NCBI GenBank assembly: GCA_038237515.1
Contig: JBBRYP010000018.1
Span: forward strand, 1 to 64,000
From: JBBQDZ01 sp038237515
GTDB lineage: Bacteria > Actinomycetota > Thermoleophilia > Gaiellales > Gaiellaceae
Length of the DNA stretch: 64,000 nucleotides
Direction: 5' to 3'
Every line of letters begins with the position of its first letter. Positions within the stretch are counted from its first letter, which is position 1. Below the pieces are notes generated by a model that saw nothing but the letters and a program-made list of their open reading frames with translations, did not search any database and was not told the origin of the DNA. Of the stretch, positions 1 to 7,965 are shown piece after piece. Both the position numbers and the translations under genes were made by a program.

Positions 1-9
1 CCATGTGCC

Positions 10-73
10 CCCTCCTTCTGCGCGTTGGCGATTTGACGCTGCTTTGGGCTCCCGCCGGGCAAGCCCGGCTCCG
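10..73. repeat. Dispersed extragenic element, copy A
   Basis: A 14-bp block (10-23) and a 25-bp block (49-73) recur exactly, in inverted orientation, at 54837-54899. The blocks are about 25 bp apart in both copies and the middle has diverged. The 25-bp block contains the hairpin GCCGGGC-AA-GCCCGGC. Neither copy lies in a convincing gene. The function is unknown; a structured extragenic repeat is the simplest reading. Confidence 0.6.
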
Positions 74-161
74 CCCGCGTGACGGCCCCGAACCATTGCC
101 GGCTTCCCCGTTGCGCCTCCTCGGGGGCGACGGATGTGGCGGCAAGTATCCGTTTCTGTAG

Positions 162-213
162 AGAGTCCGTCCGACGCTCTCGCTTGCAGAGTCCGTCCGA
201 CGCTCTCGCTTGC
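162..213. repeat. Perfect tandem duplication of 26 bp
   Basis: Positions 162-187 are repeated exactly at 188-213 (each copy begins AGAGTCCGTCC). The repeat lies 50 bp upstream of the lipoprotein gene at 266. Nothing else in 74-265 looks like a gene. Confidence 0.85.
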
Positions 214-265
214 CGCGAACGACCGGCTTGAAATCGACACCTAGACCTCGTAGCATGCGCCACGA

Positions 266-1501
266 GTGCTACGGGCAACACGGGCTCCCGCACTACTTGC
301 GGGCGTTGCCTTGGCCGTCGCCGCCGGCTGCGGGTCATCGGCTCGAACGGGTTCTCGCGCAGGGAGCCCGAACATCCGCCGGCCGCCCGGCGTAACCTCG
401 TCGCAGTGCGGCCCCCCGCCGGCGAAGCAGGCCACCCCGCGGGCCGCGCTGCCCTCGGGCCTCGACTCCGATTGCGACGGTCTCTCGGATGCAGACGAGC
501 AGAGGCTCGCGGACATGTATGCGCCGGTCATCGTCCACTTCGGGCCGTCCGGCCCGTTCGGCATCGTCGAGAGCACCGAGTCGCACTTCCCCGCGAACGT
601 CGACTGGTTCCTTGCGAAGGCCTCGCTCGCCTACTACGACGATGGCTGCCTGCCCGACCTCTACAAGACGATAGCCACCGCCCCCCCGCAGGCGGCTCTG
701 CTCGGACAGACGTACACCGGCGGGTGCGGCTCGCAGGGCAGCGTCCGCTCGGACGGGACGCGCAGCGCCAAGAAGCACCGGACGTTCTATCTCGGCGACG
801 TCGGCGATGCATACAAGGGGGGTAGCCTCGACTCGCGCGACTGGACGACCTACTTCCACGCGTACCCGAACTACGTCGGCGGCGTGACGATCCAGTACTG
901 GCGCCTCTATCCTTACCACGACACCGCGCTCGCCGACCACGGCGGGGACTGGCAGGCCGTCTACGTCGTCCTCGGGCCCGGCGCGTCGACCTGCCAGAAC
1001 GACTGCGTGACCGCTGTCGGCCTGCTCGACGACGAGTCGATCGACTGGGTCACCCCTCCGTGGACGGGAAAGATCCACCTGGCCTCGGAGGTGAAGACGA
1101 TCCAGGTGCCGAGCGCCGGCACGCACTTCCTCGTCTTCTCCGAGGCGGGCGGCCACATCGGGCGCGCCGCCCTCCCTGGGCCGTGGCACGGGGCCAGGTT
1201 CGTCGTCAACGCGGACATTTCCAGCGTCCTCTACTTCACGGTGCAGGAGACCTGGCCGAACGGCATCGTCCACTGGTCCTGCGACATAAGGGGCAGCGCG
1301 TGCAGGGGGGTCACGTTCTACAACGCTCAGGTCCACAAGAACGAGAGCGGCCGGCTTCTCGATGTCGGCGAGAAGTCCATGCCGATGAACGGCCAGGTCT
1401 TCATCCAGTACTCGGCCTCTGGGGCAGTCCCGGGACGTTCTACGCCACGTCGGGCTACTGGGGGCCGGCGTTCTCGCCACCGCTGCGCTCGGACGGGCTG
1501 A
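266..1501 (+). CDS. Secreted lipoprotein resembling VPS62/NPP1-type proteins, 3' end frameshifted
   Basis: The N-terminus is a lipoprotein signal with lipobox AAGC (Cys22), so the protein is probably anchored outside the membrane. An Asp/Glu-rich DSDCDG segment follows, then YAPVIVH (about residue 85) and HGGDWQAVYVVL (about 225), which resemble the motifs of VPS62-like proteins of unknown function. The reading frame appears to break near 1417-1428. In the next frame the sequence continues with GSPGTFYATSGYWGPAF and stays coding-like to a stop at 1575, so the intact gene probably ran 266-1575 (about 436 residues). The GTG start at 266 has TAGCAT 9 nt upstream. Whether the break is real decay or an assembly error cannot be told from here. 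The family assignment is tentative. Confidence 0.6.
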   Translation: MLRATRAPALLAGVALAVAAGCGSSARTGSRAGSPNIRRPPGVTSSQCGPPPAKQATPRAALPSGLDSDCDGLSDADEQRLADMYAPVIVHFGPSGPFGIVESTESHFPANVDWFLAKASLAYYDDGCLPDLYKTIATAPPQAALLGQTYTGGCGSQGSVRSDGTRSAKKHRTFYLGDVGDAYKGGSLDSRDWTTYFHAYPNYVGGVTIQYWRLYPYHDTALADHGGDWQAVYVVLGPGASTCQNDCVTAVGLLDDESIDWVTPPWTGKIHLASEVKTIQVPSAGTHFLVFSEAGGHIGRAALPGPWHGARFVVNADISSVLYFTVQETWPNGIVHWSCDIRGSACRGVTFYNAQVHKNESGRLLDVGEKSMPMNGQVFIQYSASGAVPGRSTPRRATGGRRSRHRCARTG

Positions 1502-1664
1502 TCTCCGCCTGGTGCACCGGGATGCGCGCCGACCTGCTCCAGCGCGAGTGCTATCCCGCCTCGGTCAGCCGCTGAGCAGACGGCTGTCCTAGCCCGTCAC
1601 CGTTTGGTCTAGGAATACTTCCCGTGTTCCCGGAGGGTTGCTTCGGGCACGTTCATCGGACTGA

Positions 1665-2291
1665 ATGAGCGAAATCGCCAGCATCCTGCTCGTTCACGGG
1701 GCGGGGAGCGGGCCCTGGGTCTTCGACGGCTGGCGCGGCCGGTTCGGCCATCTCGATCTGGAGGCCCTCGACCTCCAGGCGGGGTTGAACGTCGCCGAGG
1801 CGGCGATGTCGAACTACGCGGCTGTCGTCGTCCGCGACGCCGAGCTTCTCCCGCGGCCGCTCGCGCTCCTCGGCTGGAGCATGGGCGGGCTGGCCGCGAT
1901 GGCGGCGGCCCGGCGCGTCGAGCCGGAGGCGCTCGTCCTCCTGGAGCCGAGCCCGCCGTCGCAGGTTCAGGGTTTCGACGTGAGCGTCGTGCCCGCCGCC
2001 GGCACCTTCGACCCCGAGGAGGTGTATGGGCCGTTCCCCCCGGGCGTGCGCGTGCGGGCCGAGTCGTCGCTCGCACGGGCGGAGCGCAGGCGTGGGATCT
2101 CGATCGCGGCCCTCCCGCCGCGCACGCTCGTCCTGTACGGCGACGAGTTCGCGGAGGAGCGGGGTCGACCGCTCGCCCGCAGGTACGGCACCGACGAGCT
2201 CCACCTGCCGGGCTCGAGCCACTGGGACCTCGTCCTGGGCAAAGAGGCACGGGCGGCCGTGATCGACTACCTGACTCGCTCGGCGGGGTAG
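1665..2291 (+). CDS. Small alpha/beta hydrolase
   Basis: The 208-residue protein has an alpha/beta-hydrolase layout. The oxyanion-hole strand reads LLVHGAGSGPW (residues 8-18), the nucleophile elbow is GWSMGG (Ser about 72), a late Asp lies in LYGDEF, and the catalytic His is in GSSHWDL near residue 185. It has no signal peptide, so it should be cytosolic. The substrate cannot be predicted. The gene converges on ilvA and the two coding regions overlap by 25 bp at their 3' ends. Confidence 0.8.
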   Translation: MSEIASILLVHGAGSGPWVFDGWRGRFGHLDLEALDLQAGLNVAEAAMSNYAAVVVRDAELLPRPLALLGWSMGGLAAMAAARRVEPEALVLLEPSPPSQVQGFDVSVVPAAGTFDPEEVYGPFPPGVRVRAESSLARAERRRGISIAALPPRTLVLYGDEFAEERGRPLARRYGTDELHLPGSSHWDLVLGKEARAAVIDYLTRSAG

Positions 2292-3463
2292 CCCCAGCCC
2301 CGCATCGACGCGAGGACGGCCTCGCAGTGCGCGGTATCGCGGGTCACCAGCGTCAGCTCGACCTCGGTCTCTCCGAGAGGCAGGTTCATCCCCTCGCGGT
2401 GGTGCTCGACCGAGACGACGTTGACCCGCTCTTGCGCCACCAGCTGCAGCAGCCGCACGAGCTCGCCGGGACGGTCCGGAAGCCGTGAGCGGACGACGAG
2501 GTACCTGCCCTCCTGCGTCAGGCCGTGACGCATCACCGAGATCAGCAACGTCGGGTCGATATTGCCCCCCGAGAGCACGGCCACTGCTGCGCCCTCACCC
2601 TCGATGCGGCCCGAGAGGAGCGCAGCGACCGTCACGGCGCCCGCCCCCTCGACGATCAGCTTCGTCCGCTCGAGCAGCAGCACGATCGCCGCGCTGATCT
2701 CCTCCTCAGCGACCGTCAGAAGCTCGACGCCGAGGTCGTCGAGGACTCGCGAGGTCAGCAAGCCGGGCCGTTTGACCGCGATCCCGTCGGCGATCGTCAC
2801 GCCGTGCTTGCCGCCGCCGGCCAGAGGCGCGCACGCGGCCGCCTGGACGCCGACGACTCGCACCTCGGGACGCAGCTCGCGCAGCGCGAGCGCGATCCCG
2901 GCCGAGAGGCCACCGCCGCCGACCGGGACGACGACGGTCTCCAGGTCCGGCACCTGCTCGGCGAGCTCCAGCCCGACCGTGCCCTGACCCGCGACCACGA
3001 CCTCGTCCTCGAAAGCGTGGACGAACGTCGCTCCGGTCGTGCCGGCAGCCTCGAGCGCGGCAGCGAGGGCGTCGTCGAACATCTCCCCGCCGAGCTCGAT
3101 GCGCGCCCCGTAGTTCCGCGTGGCGTCGACCTTCGTCATCGGCGCGTCCTGCGGCATGAAGATCGTCGCCTGGATTCCCGCCTCGCGTGCCGCCCACGCG
3201 ACCGCCTGGCCGTGGTTGCCCGCGCTCGCCGTGACGACGCCCGCGGCCTTCTCGGCGCTCGAGAGGGTGGTGATCCGGTTGTAGGCCCCGCGGATCTTGA
3301 AGGAGCCCGTGCGCTGCAGGTTCTCGGCCTTCAGGTGCACCGGCCGGCTGGCGAGGCGGGAGAGCGTCTCCGATCCGTAGACCGGCGTGATGCGCGCGCT
3401 CGTCGTGAGGCGGCGGGCCGCCTCCTCGATCTCACGAAGGCTGGGTGCCGTCCCGGTCGCCAT
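2267..3463 (-). CDS. ilvA: Threonine ammonia-lyase with C-terminal ACT domain
   Basis: This PLP enzyme deaminates threonine to 2-oxobutanoate, the first step toward isoleucine. The PLP lysine sits in TGSFKIRGAYN (Lys56 from the chosen start) and the glycine-rich phosphate loop is GGGGLSAG. After the catalytic domain comes an ACT domain beginning VVRSRLPDRPGELVRLLQ, which normally senses branched-chain amino acids. I chose ATG 3463 (398 residues) because homology begins there; a longer reading frame upstream only overlaps meaB further. The gene follows meaB with a 32-bp overlap. 2-Oxobutanoate can also feed propionyl-CoA and methylmalonyl-CoA, which would link it to MeaB; that link is inference. 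Confidence 0.93.
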   Translation of the reverse strand: MATGTAPSLREIEEAARRLTTSARITPVYGSETLSRLASRPVHLKAENLQRTGSFKIRGAYNRITTLSSAEKAAGVVTASAGNHGQAVAWAAREAGIQATIFMPQDAPMTKVDATRNYGARIELGGEMFDDALAAALEAAGTTGATFVHAFEDEVVVAGQGTVGLELAEQVPDLETVVVPVGGGGLSAGIALALRELRPEVRVVGVQAAACAPLAGGGKHGVTIADGIAVKRPGLLTSRVLDDLGVELLTVAEEEISAAIVLLLERTKLIVEGAGAVTVAALLSGRIEGEGAAVAVLSGGNIDPTLLISVMRHGLTQEGRYLVVRSRLPDRPGELVRLLQLVAQERVNVVSVEHHREGMNLPLGETEVELTLVTRDTAHCEAVLASMRGWGYPAERVR

Positions 3464-4445
3464 CGTCGGTTCCGTCGTGTGGGATGCGGAAGACCTTCTC
3501 CATGATCTGGCGAACGGCACTCAGCGGGTCGAGCTCGCGCCGCTCCACCTCGTCCAGCAGGCGCCGCAAGTCGGGGTCGCCCGCCACCGCCGCCTGGAGA
3601 TGGTGCTTCGCACGCGCGGAGGCGACGGCAAACACCTCGGCGGAAAGGTTCGCTCGCCGGCGCTCCTCGAGCATCCCGCCGGCCTCGAGGTGGGCTCGGT
3701 GCGCCTCGACTTTCTCCCAGAGTGCCTCGACGTTCTCACCGCGCGTCGCCTCGGTGAGGACGATCGGTACCCGCCACTCCCGATTGCGGTCGAGCGACAG
3801 CACCTGCCGCACCTCGTTCAGCATCGTCTTCGCCAGCGGGTGGTCCATCTTGTTGACGGCGATCACGTCGGGAATTTCCATGATTCCGGCCTTCAACGCC
3901 TGGATTGAGTCGCCCGAGCCGGGCATCAGCACGAGCAGGACGGTATCCGCGATCGAGATCACCTCGACCTCGCTCTGCCCGGCGCCGACGGTCTCGAGGA
4001 AGACGAGCTCCTTGCCGGCGGCGTCGAGCAGGAGGAGCGCCTGGAGGGTCGCCTCCGAGAGCCCGCCGAGGTGACCGCGCGTGCCCATCGAGCGGATGAA
4101 GACCTCGGGGTCGAGGAAGTGGTCGGCGAGCCGGATGCGGTCCCCGAGGAGAGCGCCGTGCGAGAAGGGGCTCGAAGGGTCGACGGAGACGACCCCCACC
4201 TTGCTCCCGCCCGCGCGCACGTGGTGCACGAGGGCCGCGATCAGGCTGGACTTCCCGACTCCCGGCGGACCGGTCACCCCGACGGCGTACGCGCGGCCGG
4301 TGCTGGGATAGACGTCGTGGACGACCTCTGAGGCGAGCGGGTCGGAGTTCTCCACCAGCGTGATCGCCCGCGCGAGTGCGCGGCGATCGCCGGAGCGAAC
4401 GCCTTCCGCGAGCGCTGCGCGAGTCCACTCGCGACTCCGCGGCAT
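3432..4445 (-). CDS. meaB: Methylmalonyl-CoA mutase-associated GTPase MeaB (ArgK family)
   Basis: G3E-family GTPase that protects and reloads the B12 enzyme methylmalonyl-CoA mutase. Visible motifs are Walker A GPPGVGKSS (59-67), the switch segment VVSVDPSSPFSHGALLGDR, ETVGAGQSEVEV, and the guanine-specificity motif VNKMDHP. The length of 337 residues is normal. It starts 1 bp after the stop of the MFS gene and overlaps ilvA, so the three genes form one minus-strand operon. No mutase subunit is encoded in the window. Confidence 0.93.
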   Translation of the reverse strand: MPRSREWTRAALAEGVRSGDRRALARAITLVENSDPLASEVVHDVYPSTGRAYAVGVTGPPGVGKSSLIAALVHHVRAGGSKVGVVSVDPSSPFSHGALLGDRIRLADHFLDPEVFIRSMGTRGHLGGLSEATLQALLLLDAAGKELVFLETVGAGQSEVEVISIADTVLLVLMPGSGDSIQALKAGIMEIPDVIAVNKMDHPLAKTMLNEVRQVLSLDRNREWRVPIVLTEATRGENVEALWEKVEAHRAHLEAGGMLEERRRANLSAEVFAVASARAKHHLQAAVAGDPDLRRLLDEVERRELDPLSAVRQIMEKVFRIPHDGTDDGDRDGTQPS

Positions 4446-4446
4446 C

Positions 4447-5742
4447 CTAGAGCGACGAGTCCGCCGGCGAGGCGACCGGCTCCGGAGAGGAGACCACGGA
4501 GACGTCGATGGGTCTCGCGTCGTGCGGTTCCCGGCCGTCGGCGATGCCCCGGGCGAGCCCGTACCCGATCACGGCGGCGAGGCCGGCGAGCATCGCGGAG
4601 CCGCCCCAAACCCAGCGCGCGCCGACCACGTTCGTCAGCGGGCCCGCCGCGATCATCCCGAGCCCGAGGACGGCGAAGTTCGTGCTCATGATCACGGTGA
4701 ACGCGCGCCCGCGCAGCCGGTCTGGTGCGCCCCGCTGGACGAGCAGGGCGTTGCAGACCACAGCCGCGCCGTTCCCGAGCCCGAGGACGACGACACAGCA
4801 CGCGGCGACCCAGACGTTCGGCGAGATCGCGGCCGTGCCGATGCCGAAGGCCATGAGCGCCATCGCCGCACCGTAGACCTCGCCCAGGCGGCGGTGCTCG
4901 AGGACGGCGCTCGCGTAGAGGCTCCCGAGGACGAGGCCGAGACCGCTCCCGGCCGAGAGCAGCCCGAAGCCGAACGTGCCCGCGTCGAAGGTCACCTTCG
5001 CGAGCACGACCTCCGCGACGTTGACGCCCGCATTCCCAATCACGGCGATGCTCCAGGCGACGAGGACCGTCAGGAGCGCGCGCGAACCCACCACCAGCCG
5101 CATGCCGTCCGCCACGTCGCGCCAGTGGCCGCGGCTCTCCGCCCGCTCGCTCTGGAGCAGCCGGCCCGGGATGCCGGCGACCAGCAGCGCGGAGACGAGG
5201 AAGGTCGGCGCGTTGAGCCAGTACGCGAGGTGCGGCCCGCGGGCCGCGACGAGCAAGCCGCCTAGGAGCGGTCCGACCGCGCTCGCCAGGTAGTCGACCC
5301 CGCGAAGCAGCGAGTTCGCCTGTGGCAGCTGCTCCTCCTCGACGAGGTTCGGAAGTCCCGCGTAGACCGCCGGCGAGAAGAAGCCCGTCGCGGCGCCGGC
5401 GATCGCCGCGAGGCCGACGATCATCCCGGGCCGCCCGACGAACGGCAGCGCGAAGAAGACGCCCGCGCGCACGACGTCGGCCGCGATCATCATGTGCCGC
5501 CGCGAGAGCCGGTCGAGCAGCGGGCCGAGGACGAGCCCGATACCAACCGAGGGCAGGAAGTTCGCGATCAGCAGCGCGCTGACCCAGTTTCCGGAGTGGG
5601 TGCGGTCGAAGATGTCGACCGTGAGCGCGATCACCGCGAGCCAGGTGCCGATTCCGGACTCGACGGTCGCGAGGAAGAGGAGGCGAAAGCTCCTCGCCTC
5701 GCGCAGGAGCGCGAGCTGGCGAGCCAGGTAGCCGGAGGCCAC
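4447..5742 (-). CDS. MFS transporter, EntS-like exporter
   Basis: This 431-residue integral membrane protein has about twelve hydrophobic segments. The cytoplasmic loop after TM2 carries the MFS motif-A-like segment GPLLDRLSRR. The pattern fits the MFS_3 (EntS-like) exporters. Substrate unknown. The GTG start at 5742 is preceded by TAGCGT at 6 nt on the minus strand. It is the first gene of the MFS-meaB-ilvA operon. The C-terminal tail after the last helix is polar and acidic. Confidence 0.8.
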   Translation of the reverse strand: MASGYLARQLALLREARSFRLLFLATVESGIGTWLAVIALTVDIFDRTHSGNWVSALLIANFLPSVGIGLVLGPLLDRLSRRHMMIAADVVRAGVFFALPFVGRPGMIVGLAAIAGAATGFFSPAVYAGLPNLVEEEQLPQANSLLRGVDYLASAVGPLLGGLLVAARGPHLAYWLNAPTFLVSALLVAGIPGRLLQSERAESRGHWRDVADGMRLVVGSRALLTVLVAWSIAVIGNAGVNVAEVVLAKVTFDAGTFGFGLLSAGSGLGLVLGSLYASAVLEHRRLGEVYGAAMALMAFGIGTAAISPNVWVAACCVVVLGLGNGAAVVCNALLVQRGAPDRLRGRAFTVIMSTNFAVLGLGMIAAGPLTNVVGARWVWGGSAMLAGLAAVIGYGLARGIADGREPHDARPIDVSVVSSPEPVASPADSSL

Positions 5743-5748
5743 GCGGCA

Positions 5749-5754
5749 ACGCTA
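5749..5754 (-). promoter_or_regulatory. -10 box, leaderless type, for the MFS operon
   Basis: TAGCGT on the minus strand, 6 nt before the GTG at 5742. The same TANNNT-to-start spacing recurs at many other genes in the window. Confidence 0.5.
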
Positions 5755-5988
5755 ACAGCCGCGCAAGACCGCCCCCGAGACGCTTTGGAGACGCCTTTGC
5801 ACTGTGCCGCGGCTGCGGCTCAGGAGTCTGTCCGGAGAGTGGCCGCCACGGATGAGACGCGGCACGGACCGCGAGGCGAGAACGCAGGAAGCGTCGATAT
5901 CCAGGCTAATTGTAATGGCGACCGAGGACGCCGCAGCGCGGCGCATGACGCCTGTCAGACGCCCTGGTCCACTCGTCGGAGCGGCCCT

Positions 5989-6140
5989 AGTGCGGCCTCT
6001 CATAACGTTCGAGCGGAAACGAAGGTCACGTGGAGGCCGCACTACTCGGCCGCTTCGCGGCCGCCGGCCGCAGAGCGGCCGGAATAAGTGCGGCGTCGGG
6101 TGCCGTCGGTTTCCGGTGAGACCTTGGGAGACGCCGCACT
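5989..6140. repeat. Paired palindromic element with two compact hairpins
   Basis: The gap 5743-6138 holds no convincing gene, but its right half is highly structured. Palindrome 1 pairs 5989-5999 with 6033-6043 (11 bp), and palindrome 2 pairs 6087-6097 with 6130-6140 (11 bp). The two share the arm AGTGCGGC and have nearly equal length (55 and 54 nt). Between them lie two tight hairpins with 3-nt loops at 6047-6063 (7-bp stem) and 6064-6082 (8-bp stem). The last arm overlaps the hisC stop codon. This resembles a REP/BIME-type extragenic palindrome array; it might also act as a terminator for hisC. Confidence 0.7.
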
Positions 6141-7272
6141 AGGCGGTTCCGACAGGCGCGCCGAGCCGCCCGAGTGCGCGAGCGAGGAACTCGTTCTCCT
6201 CCGGCAGCCCGACCGTCACGCGCACCGCACCGGGCGCGCCGAAGCCGCCGAGCGGTCGCACGATCACCCCTTCGTGCAGGAGCCGCTCGAAGAAGATCCG
6301 AGCATCTCCTCCGACCTCGGCGTAGACGAAGTTCGCAACCGCGGGCCCGACGGGCTCTAGCCCGTGGTCGCGGAGCGCCTCCTCCACGAAGGCGCGACCC
6401 TGCGCGTTCAGCCGGCGCCGGCGCGCGAGCTCGGCACCGCCGTCGAGGCTCGCGCAGGCCGCTGCCTGCGCCGGCGAGGCGACGTCGAAGGCACGGCGGA
6501 CCTTGCCGATCGCCCGGACGACCGACTCCTCCGCGACGGCGAAGCCGACGCGCAGGCCGGCGAGCCCGTAGATCTTCGAGAACGTCCGCAGGACCACGAC
6601 GCGCCTGCCCAGCTTGAGGTACTCCTCGATCCCGTCCGCGTACCCAGGATCGTCGATGTACTCGAGGTACGCCTGGTCGAGAACGGTCAGCACGTGCGCC
6701 GGAACGGCCTCGAAGTACGCGTCGAGCTCGGCGCGGGTGTTGATCGTCCCGGTGGGGTTGTTCGGGTGGCAGACGTAGACGAGCTTGGTGCGCTCTGTGA
6801 TCGCCTCCACGATTGCTTCGAGGTCGTAGCGACCGTCGCGCAGCGGCACGCGCACCGCGACCGCTCCCTGCTTGACCGCGTCGATGACGTAGCTCGGGAA
6901 GGACGGCCATCCGCAGACGACCTCGTCGCCCGGGTCGAGGAACACCTGGGAGAGGCAGTCGATGAGCCCGTCCGCGCCCGCGCCGACGACGACTTCCTCG
7001 AAACGCACGCCGTGCCGCTCGGAAAGCGCCGAGCGCAGGCGGTAGGCACCTCCGTCGGGATACCGGTTGAGCTCGCTGCTCACACGAGCGAGCGCCTCCA
7101 GGGCCTCGGGGAAAGGTCCGTGCGACCCCTCGTTCGAGGCGAGCTTCACCACGCGCTCGAGCCCGAGCTCCCGCTGCACCTCCTCGACCGGCTTCCCCGG
7201 CTCGTAGGGGGTCACGCGCTCGAGTGCGGCGCGGAAGCAGCTCTCGGAGGCCGGCAGGAACGACGCGCTCAC
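6139..7272 (-). CDS. hisC: Histidinol-phosphate aminotransferase family
   Basis: PLP-dependent class I/II aminotransferase of the HisC type, converting imidazole-acetol phosphate and glutamate to histidinol phosphate. Recognisable parts are KLASNEGSHGPFPEALEAL near the N-terminus, the CHPNNPTGT loop, and the PLP-lysine segment RTFSKIYGLAGLRVGF. I chose GTG 7272 (377 residues) because TACGAT sits 6 nt upstream and the HisC N-terminus begins there; the reading frame extends 45 codons further but runs into the LON gene. No other his gene is near, so it could instead serve an aromatic amino acid. Confidence 0.88.
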   Translation of the reverse strand: MSASFLPASESCFRAALERVTPYEPGKPVEEVQRELGLERVVKLASNEGSHGPFPEALEALARVSSELNRYPDGGAYRLRSALSERHGVRFEEVVVGAGADGLIDCLSQVFLDPGDEVVCGWPSFPSYVIDAVKQGAVAVRVPLRDGRYDLEAIVEAITERTKLVYVCHPNNPTGTINTRAELDAYFEAVPAHVLTVLDQAYLEYIDDPGYADGIEEYLKLGRRVVVLRTFSKIYGLAGLRVGFAVAEESVVRAIGKVRRAFDVASPAQAAACASLDGGAELARRRRLNAQGRAFVEEALRDHGLEPVGPAVANFVYAEVGGDARIFFERLLHEGVIVRPLGGFGAPGAVRVTVGLPEENEFLARALGRLGAPVGTA

Positions 7273-7278
7273 GCTCGG

Positions 7279-7284
7279 ATCGTA
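7279..7284 (-). promoter_or_regulatory. -10 box of hisC, leaderless type
   Basis: TACGAT on the minus strand, 6 nt before the GTG at 7272. Confidence 0.5.
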
Positions 7285-7299
7285 ACCTCGCCCCACCCC

Positions 7300-7328
7300 G
7301 GTGCACCGTCCGGCGAAGACGGTGCACC
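7300..7328. promoter_or_regulatory. Perfect inverted repeat between divergent promoters
   Basis: GGTGCACCGTC (7300-7310) and GACGGTGCACC (7318-7328) form an 11-bp perfect dyad with a 7-bp centre. It lies between the -10 boxes of hisC (7279-7284) and the LON-domain gene (7330-7335), where it would cover both upstream promoter regions. A shared operator is likely; the regulator is unknown. Confidence 0.6.
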
Positions 7329-7329
7329 C

Positions 7330-7335
7330 TATCCT
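7330..7335 (+). promoter_or_regulatory. -10 box of the LON-domain gene, leaderless type
   Basis: TATCCT, exactly 6 nt before the ATC codon at 7342 that is proposed as the start. The spacing equals that of other promoters in the window. Confidence 0.45.
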
Positions 7336-7341
7336 TCCGGG

Positions 7342-7965
7342 ATCGAGGAGATCGGTCTCTTTCCGCTCGAGCTCGTCCTGCTTCCGACCGAGCGCGTGCC
7401 CCTGCACATCTTCGAGCCGCGCTACAAGGAGCTGATCGGCGAGTGCCTCGAAAACGAGGAGGAGTTCGGCCTCGTGCTCGCCGACGACGATGGGCGGCGC
7501 GAGGTCGGCACGCGCGCGGCAGTGATCAAAGTTCTCCAGATCTTCGACGACGGCCGGCTGAACGTGGTCGTCGAGGGACGCGACCGGTTCCGGATCGTCG
7601 TCGACACAGCCGGCCGCGCTTTCTCGACGAGCGAGGTCGAGCCGGTCGAGGACGACTACGATCCCCCGGCCGACGAGGATGTCCGGCGGGCGCTCGAGCT
7701 CTTCGCGAAACTCGTGCAGGTGGCCGAGGCGTCGAACGTCGACCAGCCGGACGCCGCCTCCGAGGCGCTCTCGTTCGAGATCGGAGCGAGGATCGACCTC
7801 GGCCCCGACCTGAAGCAGGAGCTGCTGGAGATCCGTTCGGAGCGAGAGCGGTTGGAACGGCTACGCGAGCTGATGGAGATCGCGATCCGCGGGGTCTCGA
7901 TGGAGCGCGAGGTGCGCAAGCGCGCAGCCGGCAACGGGCGCGTCAGCCGGCGGCTGGTGGACTGA
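7342..7965 (+). CDS. LON peptidase substrate-binding-domain protein, apparent ATC start
   Basis: The protein matches the stand-alone Lon N-terminal (substrate-binding) domain family. It opens with IGLFPLELVLLPTERVPLHIFEPRYKEL in two overlapping blocks (GLFPLELVLLP, PLHIFEPRYKEL), and it has no AAA or protease domain. About 207 residues is the usual length. Its role is probably in protein binding or quality control. No ATG, GTG or TTG occurs in frame before the domain; the first is GTG 7396, inside the conserved block. ATC at 7342 has TATCCT 6 nt upstream, so either ATC is used as a start or the start codon has been mutated or misread. It overlaps the convergent acetyltransferase by 23 bp. Confidence 0.8.
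   Translation: MEEIGLFPLELVLLPTERVPLHIFEPRYKELIGECLENEEEFGLVLADDDGRREVGTRAAVIKVLQIFDDGRLNVVVEGRDRFRIVVDTAGRAFSTSEVEPVEDDYDPPADEDVRRALELFAKLVQVAEASNVDQPDAASEALSFEIGARIDLGPDLKQELLEIRSERERLERLRELMEIAIRGVSMEREVRKRAAGNGRVSRRLVD

Noticed and set aside
335..1480. Long minus-strand reading frame opposite the lipoprotein gene
   Set aside because: It is Arg-, Val- and Asp-rich with no domain logic, and mirrors the codon structure of the plus-strand gene.
1591..1618. TCCTAG / CTAGGA pair between the lipoprotein and hydrolase genes
   Set aside because: Six-base arms with a long loop and no T-run; not enough for a terminator or operator.
2525..3505. Plus-strand frame opposite ilvA
   Set aside because: The opposite strand encodes a clear threonine ammonia-lyase; this frame is Arg/Asp-rich noise.
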